Source: Clostridia bacterium
Lineage (GTDB): Bacteria > Bacillota > Clostridia > Oscillospirales > CAG-272
Direction: 5' to 3'
Length of the DNA stretch: 64,000 nucleotides
Assembly: GCA_017621655.1 (NCBI GenBank)
Contig: JAGASS010000033.1
Coordinates: 1 to 64,000 of the forward strand
The position numbers were made by a program, and so were the translations under genes. Below are positions 58,726 to 64,000 of this stretch, piece after piece. Position 1 is the first letter of the stretch, and each line of letters begins with the position of its first letter. The notes below the pieces were generated by a model. The model saw only the letters and a list, made by a program, of their open reading frames with translations. It was not told the DNA's origin and did not search any database.

Positions 58726-61173
58726 TTAATTCGGAACCTTTACGGAGTATCTTCCGCCATTTAGCTTAAACTCAAGTCTTTCGCCGTTACGTATTGCCTT
58801 AAGATCGTCCTTCGTCATCTCAAGGTCGCCGAAATACAGCACGTCCTTTTCCGACACGATACTCACTTTTGCACATACACCGTCGGGAATAACGAAATCG
58901 TATACAAAGCTTCCGTTTTCGTTTTTCCAACCGCTTTCTATTTTTCCTGCGCGGGAATTATAGGTAGCACGGGCAGAGTTGATTCTCTTTTGTCCTGACG
59001 GCAGGGTCTTGCGGAAATCGGGATTAGGCGCGAGAATAAAGGCGTTAAATGCAGGATCGTCGGGATCGGGATTGATACCGCAGATGCCGCTGTAGAACCA
59101 TTCCGCAACCGCGCCGTATGAGTAGTGATTAAAGGAATTCATCGAAACGTCGCCAAATCCCTTTTCCTTAGTGTAGGAATTCCATCTTTCCCATATCGTT
59201 GTCGCGCCCTGTCTTACCGAATAGAGCCAACTCGGGTCCTTTGTCTGAAGCAACAGCGAATAGCAAAGATCGTGCAGACCGACCTTTGAAAGAGTCTGAT
59301 TAAGTATACCCGTTCCTACAAAGCCGGTGCTTAATGTATAATCGTTATCTGTGATAAGCTTGCGAAGCTCGGATATAAACGATTCCTTCATTTCACCGTC
59401 GACCATATCGAAGGCAAGCGGAAGAAGATGCGAGGTCTGCGTTCTGACGGTCAACGCGCCGTCTTTTACATACTTTTCTTTCCAGTAAGCAATAATGCGT
59501 TCACGCAGGTCATCATAATGCTCCGCGCGGTCGTTTTTACCGATTATCCTTGAAAAACGGCTCATAAGAAGCGCGTCGTAGGCATAGTAGCAAACGCTTA
59601 TATATTTTGCGTCAGTCACGTCATAATTGAGCCAGTCTCCGAAGGTCGGCTTAGGACCGTCAAGACCGTATCTTTCGAGGTGCTTCATATAGTATTCCAT
59701 TGAATCGTAATGCTCGGAAATTATCGACTTATCGCCATACATCAAATAGAGTCGGTAAGGCACTATGATTGCCGCATCCCCCCACGCCGCATCTGCACAT
59801 TCAGGCCAACCGAGGAACGGTATAACGCAAGAATACGCGCCGTCTATCGTCGTCTGCGAATCTCTTGCGTCGCCGAGCCACTTGCGCATAAACCTTTCTA
59901 TGTCTGCCATGTAAGATGCCGCACCGCAGAATATCTGCGTATCGCCCGTCCAACCGAGGCGCTCGTCGCGCTGAGGGCAGTCGGTCGGAATAGACAGGTA
60001 ATTGCCTCTCATTCCCCAAACGGCGTTTGAATATAGGCGGTTTACCTCGTCGTTATCGCATTCAAACGTTCCCGTTTCGGCAATATCGGAGCCGACGACC
60101 TCGCCTTTTACGCTGTGAAGCGTAATATCGCGATCGGCAAAGATCTCAATGTATCTAAACCCGTAGAAAACGTGAGTGGGAGCGCATATTTCCCTCTCGT
60201 TTCCCGACGAAACAACGATATAACGAGCCAATGCGGAACGGTAGTTTTCGATATACAAGCTTCCCTTCGGACCGTCGTTACCGCGACTGCGGTCACCGCT
60301 GTCATTGAGCATCTCGGCAAACAGCGTCTCAACCCTCGTTCCGCGCTCGGCGGTAATCTCATATTTTGGCCAACCTACCATATTCTGTCCGAAGTCTATA
60401 ACGAGATGTTCTCCCGCCTTGATAAATATGTCCTTAGAGAAGTTTTTGTATTCGGACACCTTTTTGACTTCGCCCATATCGCTTCCGTTATCGACGGTGC
60501 CGTCATAAATATATCCGCATACCGCTGAAAGCGAAAGCTCGTCTCTTACGCGAACGTCATCACCTTCAAACGGTACGATCTCTCCTTCAAAGCCGTCGAA
60601 AAGAACAGCATTTTCCCAAGTGTAATAATCGGGATCGACTGACGGATGAGGAAGCGTCATATCGGTATACTGTCCATCCCATATATCGGCGCGGCGTATC
60701 TGTCCGCCGACCATCGTCTGCCAGCTTTCGTCAGAGGAAATAAGCACGCTTCTTCCGTCGCGGTAAAGTATCTCTATCTCACCTGCGAATGCGTTTGGCT
60801 TAAATTCGTACACGCCGGAGCTTATGCGTCCGTTCCACCATCCGGAGGCAATATCACAAACGAAAGTATTGTTCTCGCGGCACATTTCGGTTATATCGTA
60901 TTCCGATTCGAAAACTCTGCATCTGTAATCAGTCCAGCCGGGGAGCATCTCGTCGTTACCGACGCGCTCGCCGTTTATATACAGGCAGTAGACACCGAGT
61001 GCCGTCGTGCGCAGAATTACGCGGTCAACATCATCATTTAGAGAAAACTCTTTTTTAATATTCAGAATGCCGTCTCCCGGTTCAAGCGTAAGCGCACAGT
61101 TATTTTTACCGTTGATACGTTCGGTAAAAGAAGCAGAATGACCTTTTTTCGTAATAAACTTTGCGTTTTTCAT
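58726..61173 (-). CDS. Alpha-L-rhamnosidase (GH78)
   Basis: The start at 61173 (MKNAKFITKKGHSASFTERI) follows CGGAGGACA; the protein has 815 residues and no signal peptide, so it is intracellular. N-terminal beta-sandwich domains (about 1-370) are followed by an (alpha/alpha)6 barrel. The catalytic regions are present: IPTDCPQRDERLGWTGDTQI with the acid/base glutamate, GATTIWERWNSY and NSFNHYSYGAVAEWFY. A C-terminal beta-sandwich ends it. It removes terminal rhamnose from glycosides or oligosaccharides taken up by the cell. No transporter or rhamnose pathway gene is near. It is monocistronic with its own promoter. Confidence 0.92.
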   Translation of the reverse strand: MKNAKFITKKGHSASFTERINGKNNCALTLEPGDGILNIKKEFSLNDDVDRVILRTTALGVYCLYINGERVGNDEMLPGWTDYRCRVFESEYDITEMCRENNTFVCDIASGWWNGRISSGVYEFKPNAFAGEIEILYRDGRSVLISSDESWQTMVGGQIRRADIWDGQYTDMTLPHPSVDPDYYTWENAVLFDGFEGEIVPFEGDDVRVRDELSLSAVCGYIYDGTVDNGSDMGEVKKVSEYKNFSKDIFIKAGEHLVIDFGQNMVGWPKYEITAERGTRVETLFAEMLNDSGDRSRGNDGPKGSLYIENYRSALARYIVVSSGNEREICAPTHVFYGFRYIEIFADRDITLHSVKGEVVGSDIAETGTFECDNDEVNRLYSNAVWGMRGNYLSIPTDCPQRDERLGWTGDTQIFCGAASYMADIERFMRKWLGDARDSQTTIDGAYSCVIPFLGWPECADAAWGDAAIIVPYRLYLMYGDKSIISEHYDSMEYYMKHLERYGLDGPKPTFGDWLNYDVTDAKYISVCYYAYDALLMSRFSRIIGKNDRAEHYDDLRERIIAYWKEKYVKDGALTVRTQTSHLLPLAFDMVDGEMKESFISELRKLITDNDYTLSTGFVGTGILNQTLSKVGLHDLCYSLLLQTKDPSWLYSVRQGATTIWERWNSYTKEKGFGDVSMNSFNHYSYGAVAEWFYSGICGINPDPDDPAFNAFILAPNPDFRKTLPSGQKRINSARATYNSRAGKIESGWKNENGSFVYDFVIPDGVCAKVSIVSEKDVLYFGDLEMTKDDLKAIRNGERLEFKLNGGRYSVKVPN

Positions 61174-61204
61174 TTTGTCCTCCGTTTGTCGGGTCTTCAA
61201 CTTG

Positions 61205-61232
61205 ATTATATCATATGGGAAGAGTATGTCAA
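61205..61232 (-). promoter_or_regulatory. Promoter of the rhamnosidase gene
   Basis: On the leftward strand TTGACA is at 61232-61227, with a 16-base spacer and TATAAT at 61210-61205. Confidence 0.75.
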
Positions 61233-61288
61233 TGTCGTTTTTTAATTTCAAAATGCGTTTATATTTAACATTTTCTTCGTTTTCCCAC

Positions 61289-61317
61289 TTGAAAAATATT
61301 TTTGGATGTAGTATAAT
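61289..61317 (+). promoter_or_regulatory. Promoter of the LCP gene
   Basis: TTGAAA at 61289-61294, a 17-base spacer and TATAAT at 61312-61317. It is divergent from the rhamnosidase promoter. Confidence 0.75.
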
Positions 61318-61369
61318 GTAATATGGTTATTTTTGTTCAGATAACCGAAAGAAATTTTGAAAGGTAGTA

Positions 61370-62377
61370 ATGATATTGAGCGCAGTAAGAAACTTTGTAA
61401 TAACGCTCCTTATATCGCTTTTGATATTCGGCCTTGTGGCGTTCGGGATACTTCAGTTTGCCGACGGCGCATTATTCGGGCGCGGCGGAAATTCAAGTAA
61501 CGGCGGAAACGGTAACGGCGGAAATGTTACGACCACCGAGCCCGACCTTCCTCCCCCTCCCGACGGCTTTGATGCAATAAAGGGAAAGAGTATGACGGTC
61601 CTGTTTATCGGCACAGACTATCTCCCCGACGTTTATTATGATTATGAATACGTAGGTCAGCGTCCCGACGGCTTCGACGGTGAGCTAAGAGAGATCGAGA
61701 CGGACACTATTATTCTTGCCAGAATAAACAAGGAAACGGGCGAGGCGATCTTCTGCCCGATCCCCGCCATCACGCAAATAACTATCAACGGTCACTCAAC
61801 GACACTTGAAAAGCTTTATTATCAAAAAGGCATCTCGGCATTGCGCGAGCAGGTAACGGCGCTCACGGGATTGCCGATAGATTACCACGCGATAGTCACT
61901 ATCGACGGTCTTTCATACATTATCGACGATCTCGGCGGCATTGAGTTCCACGTTCCGCAGGACATGAATTACGTTGACCTTGAGCAGCAGATCGAAATTG
62001 ATCTGAAATCGGGAACTCAGGTCCTCGACGGTAAGAATGCAACCGATATGCTTCGCTATTGGTCATACAGCGACGAGGACGTAAGCCGACGCCGAGTCGG
62101 TTGTAACTTCCTTAAGGCGATAATCAAAAAGGTCATGACGGACATTCCGATGAACGATGCGGCAAGCGCGTTCTTCAAGTATCAGGAATACATAAGCACG
62201 GATCTCACGATCAATGCGCTGAATGAAAACGCAGACCTCATATTCGCTTATCCGAAGCTGACGGTGAGAGATTACACCTACCCGGGAACGACGACCGGCA
62301 AGGGTCTTGACGCGGTATTCACCCCGAACGTCTCGAAGGCAACGGAATTCTTTGACGCATATAAATTCAAGGGTTAA
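61370..62377 (+). CDS. LytR-CpsA-Psr (LCP) family cell-wall glycopolymer ligase
   Basis: This 335-residue protein has one N-terminal membrane anchor (about 10-33), a Gly/Asn-rich linker with PPPPD, and an LCP domain outside the cell (about 80-320). The core motifs are present: [48 protein letters not shown] and [17 protein letters not shown] with the arginines that bind the pyrophosphate. LCP enzymes transfer teichoic acid or other glycopolymers from undecaprenyl phosphate to peptidoglycan. The start follows GAAAGGTAG. It stands alone, 29 bases before glyQS. Confidence 0.92.
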   Translation: MILSAVRNFVITLLISLLIFGLVAFGILQFADGALFGRGGNSSNGGNGNGGNVTTTEPDLPPPPDGFDAIKGKSMTVLFIGTDYLPDVYYDYEYVGQRPDGFDGELREIETDTIILARINKETGEAIFCPIPAITQITINGHSTTLEKLYYQKGISALREQVTALTGLPIDYHAIVTIDGLSYIIDDLGGIEFHVPQDMNYVDLEQQIEIDLKSGTQVLDGKNATDMLRYWSYSDEDVSRRRVGCNFLKAIIKKVMTDIPMNDAASAFFKYQEYISTDLTINALNENADLIFAYPKLTVRDYTYPGTTTGKGLDAVFTPNVSKATEFFDAYKFKG

Positions 62378-62406
62378 GATACATTAGCACAGAAAGGACA
62401 CAAAAA

Positions 62407-63828
62407 ATGCTTAACACAGAAAAAACAATGGACAAAATAGTAGCTCTTTGTAAGGGCAGAGGTTTCATTTTCGCCGGATCCGAAATCTATGGCGGTCTTG
62501 CGAATACATGGGACTACGGCCCTCTCGGAGTCGAGCTTAAGAATAACGTAAAGCGCGCTTGGTGGAAAAAGTTCGTTCAGGAGAACAAGTATAACGTCGG
62601 TCTTGACGCCGCTATTCTTATGAACCCCCAGACTTGGGTAGCATCGGGACACCTTGCGGGATTTTCCGATCCCCTTATGGACTGTAAGGAATGTAAGGAG
62701 CGCTTCCGCGCTGACAAGCTTATCGAGGATTGGTGCGCTGAGAATAACTATACTCTTCCGAAGCCCATCGACGCTTTCTCGCAGGAGGAAATGAAGAACT
62801 TCGTTGAGGATAACAATATCCCCTACCCCACCTGCGGCAAGCATAACTTTACCGACATCCGTCAGTTCAACCTTATGTTCAAGACCTTCCAGGGCGTAAC
62901 CGAGGACGCTAAAAACACCGTTTATCTCCGTCCCGAGACCGCACAGGGTATCTTCACAAACTTTGTAAACGTTCAGAGAACGACGAGAAAGAAGCTCCCC
63001 TTCGGTATCGGACAGATCGGTAAGTCCTTCCGTAACGAGATCACCCCCGGAAACTTCATTTTCCGCGTTCGTGAGTTCGAGCAGATGGAGCTTGAGTTCT
63101 TCTGCAAGCCCGGAACCGACCTTGAATGGTTCAACTACTGGAGAAGCTTCTGCCACAATTGGCTTCTTGCTATCGGTCTTAAGGACGAGAATATTCGTCT
63201 TCGTGACCACGATCCCGAGGAGCTTTGCTTCTACTCTAAGGCAACGACCGACTTCGAGTTCCTCTTCCCGTTCGGATGGGGCGAGCTTTGGGGCGTTGCT
63301 GACCGTACCGATTACGACCTTACACAGCATCAGAACGTATCGGGTAAGGACCTTACCTATTTCGATCAGGAAACTAACGAGCATTATATTCCTTACGTTG
63401 TCGAGCCGTCTCTCGGCGTTGAAAGAACCGTTCTTTCGGTTCTCTGCGACGCTTACGACGAGGAAGTCGTTGACGCTGAAAAGAACGACGTAAGAACCGT
63501 TCTCCGTCTCCATCCGTTCCTTGCGCCCTTCAAGGCGGCGGTTCTTCCCCTCTCGAAGAAGCTCTCCGAGAAGGCGACTGAGATCTACGAGGAACTTTCC
63601 AAGTACTTCAGCGTCGATTACGACGACGCCGGCTCTATCGGTAAGAGATACCGCCGCGAGGACGAGATCGGAACTCCTCTCTGTATTACCGTTGACTTTG
63701 AAACGGTAGGCGATGCGGAAAAGGAAGGCGATAACTGCGTTACCGTCCGCGACCGCGACACTATGGAGCAGGTCCGTATCCCGATCACAGAGCTTCGTGC
63801 TTACATCGAAAAGAAGATCGAATTCTGA
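62407..63828 (+). CDS. glyQS: Glycyl-tRNA synthetase (alpha2 type)
   Basis: This 473-residue class II synthetase is the single-chain dimeric form. Motif 1 is near [15 protein letters not shown], motif 2 is [20 protein letters not shown] (about 200-220), and motif 3 with the ATP-binding arginine is [16 protein letters not shown] (about 335). The C-terminal HGTP anticodon domain ends it ([20 protein letters not shown]). It charges tRNA-Gly in the cytosol. It starts behind GAAAGGACAC, near the LCP stop, and ends at a strong terminator. Confidence 0.97.
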   Translation: MLNTEKTMDKIVALCKGRGFIFAGSEIYGGLANTWDYGPLGVELKNNVKRAWWKKFVQENKYNVGLDAAILMNPQTWVASGHLAGFSDPLMDCKECKERFRADKLIEDWCAENNYTLPKPIDAFSQEEMKNFVEDNNIPYPTCGKHNFTDIRQFNLMFKTFQGVTEDAKNTVYLRPETAQGIFTNFVNVQRTTRKKLPFGIGQIGKSFRNEITPGNFIFRVREFEQMELEFFCKPGTDLEWFNYWRSFCHNWLLAIGLKDENIRLRDHDPEELCFYSKATTDFEFLFPFGWGELWGVADRTDYDLTQHQNVSGKDLTYFDQETNEHYIPYVVEPSLGVERTVLSVLCDAYDEEVVDAEKNDVRTVLRLHPFLAPFKAAVLPLSKKLSEKATEIYEELSKYFSVDYDDAGSIGKRYRREDEIGTPLCITVDFETVGDAEKEGDNCVTVRDRDTMEQVRIPITELRAYIEKKIEF

Positions 63829-63832
63829 TATT

Positions 63833-63864
63833 AAAAAGTCGCACCTCGTTAGGTGCGACTTTTT
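63833..63864. terminator. Bidirectional terminator at the AraC-gene stop
   Basis: AAAAAGTCGCACCT, loop CGTT, AGGTGCGACTTTTT form a 14-bp stem. The T side overlaps the stop codon of the leftward AraC-type gene. Confidence 0.9.
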
Positions 63865-64000
63865 TATTTCTTTCTGAAATCTGACGGAGGCGCTTTATAA
63901 TACGCCTTAAATTCGCGGTTAAAGTGTGCCTGTGATTCATACCCGCTGTTAAACGCTATCTCTGTTATAGGCAGGTCGGTAAAACGTATGAGGCGCATTC
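63864..64000 (-). CDS. AraC-family transcriptional regulator, C-terminal part
   Basis: Only the last 45 or so residues are in the window and the gene continues to the right. They read MRLIRFTDLPITEIAFNSGY, then ESQAHFNREFKAYYKAPPSD and FRKK before TAA at 63864. The IxEIAFxxGYESQxHFxRxFKxxxxxxPxxFR pattern is the second helix-turn-helix of the AraC/XylS DNA-binding domain. Such regulators often control sugar use or stress genes; its N-terminal sensor domain lies outside. The T tract of the terminator covers its stop codon. Confidence 0.88.
   Translation of the reverse strand, partial: MRLIRFTDLPITEIAFNSGYESQAHFNREFKAYYKAPPSDFRKK

Noticed and set aside
1-64000. tRNA, rRNA or tmRNA genes
   Set aside because: I scanned the intergenic regions by eye for cloverleaf patterns and conserved T-loop sequence and found none; a tRNAscan-SE run would settle this.

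Overview
The window is a 64-kb piece of a chromosome from a low-to-mid GC Gram-positive bacterium, most likely an anaerobic member of class Clostridia (Oscillospirales/Christensenellales-like gut lineages; inference). Supporting this: strong AGGAGG ribosome-binding sites with frequent TTG and GTG starts, TTGACA-17-TATAAT promoters, a LysM-GH18 spore-type hydrolase, a sigma-G gene fragment, the yajC/TIGR04086 pair, the UPF0237/UPF0210 pair and a GTP-type PEP carboxykinase. I found no rRNA, tRNA, CRISPR array or intact insertion sequence.

Layout. 1-3240 is the right end of an integrative element: partial primase, two small DNA-binding proteins, a zinc-motif protein and a tyrosine integrase, followed by a repeat-rich 550-bp junction with two terminators. 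3.6-11.8 kb holds a membrane-linked XRE regulator, two membrane genes, an Lrp/AsnC regulator with its aminotransferase, a divergent glucuronate-isomerase homologue without its metal ligands, a phosphoesterase, Hsp33 and a Xer-type recombinase. 12.0-16.1 kb is an operon of an unknown membrane protein, a VTC-domain protein, a DUF4956 membrane protein and a Cthe_2159-type carbohydrate-binding lipoprotein. 16.2-25.7 kb carries a serine hydrolase, Mrp/NBP35 ATPase, a parvulin foldase behind a structured leader, a frameshifted MBL hydrolase, GltX, GlnS and a 2H phosphoesterase.

25.8-32.0 kb holds the LysM-GH18 enzyme, membrane proteins (YesL/DUF624-like, DUF308), a pseudouridine synthase and apolipoprotein N-acyltransferase. 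32.1-36.5 kb is a 1318-residue secreted protein followed by a 43-residue peptide gene. Next come a truncated sigG copy, UPF0210 and ACT genes, a SpoU methyltransferase, a small membrane protein with a paralogue at 51.4 kb, and a beta-helix surface protein. 41.9-54.4 kb has PEP carboxykinase, TrmL, SecA, topoisomerase III, YajC and an SPFH protein. 54.5-58.6 kb is a leftward run of HAD phosphatase, RNase HII, RbgA, signal peptidase I and phosphoglycerate mutase. The window ends with an alpha-L-rhamnosidase, an LCP protein, GlyRS and the end of an AraC-type regulator.

How it fits together: most of the window is core housekeeping (translation, protein export, cell envelope) interrupted by lineage-specific surface and regulatory genes. 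The observations most worth following are the metal-site-less UxaC homologue (7.45 kb), the 43-residue peptide behind the giant secreted protein (36.3 kb), the half sigma-G gene (36.6 kb), hairpins whose 3' arm doubles as a ribosome-binding site (36.9 and 52.0 kb), a predicted leaderless topB (51.3 kb) and the MBL frameshift (21.58 kb).
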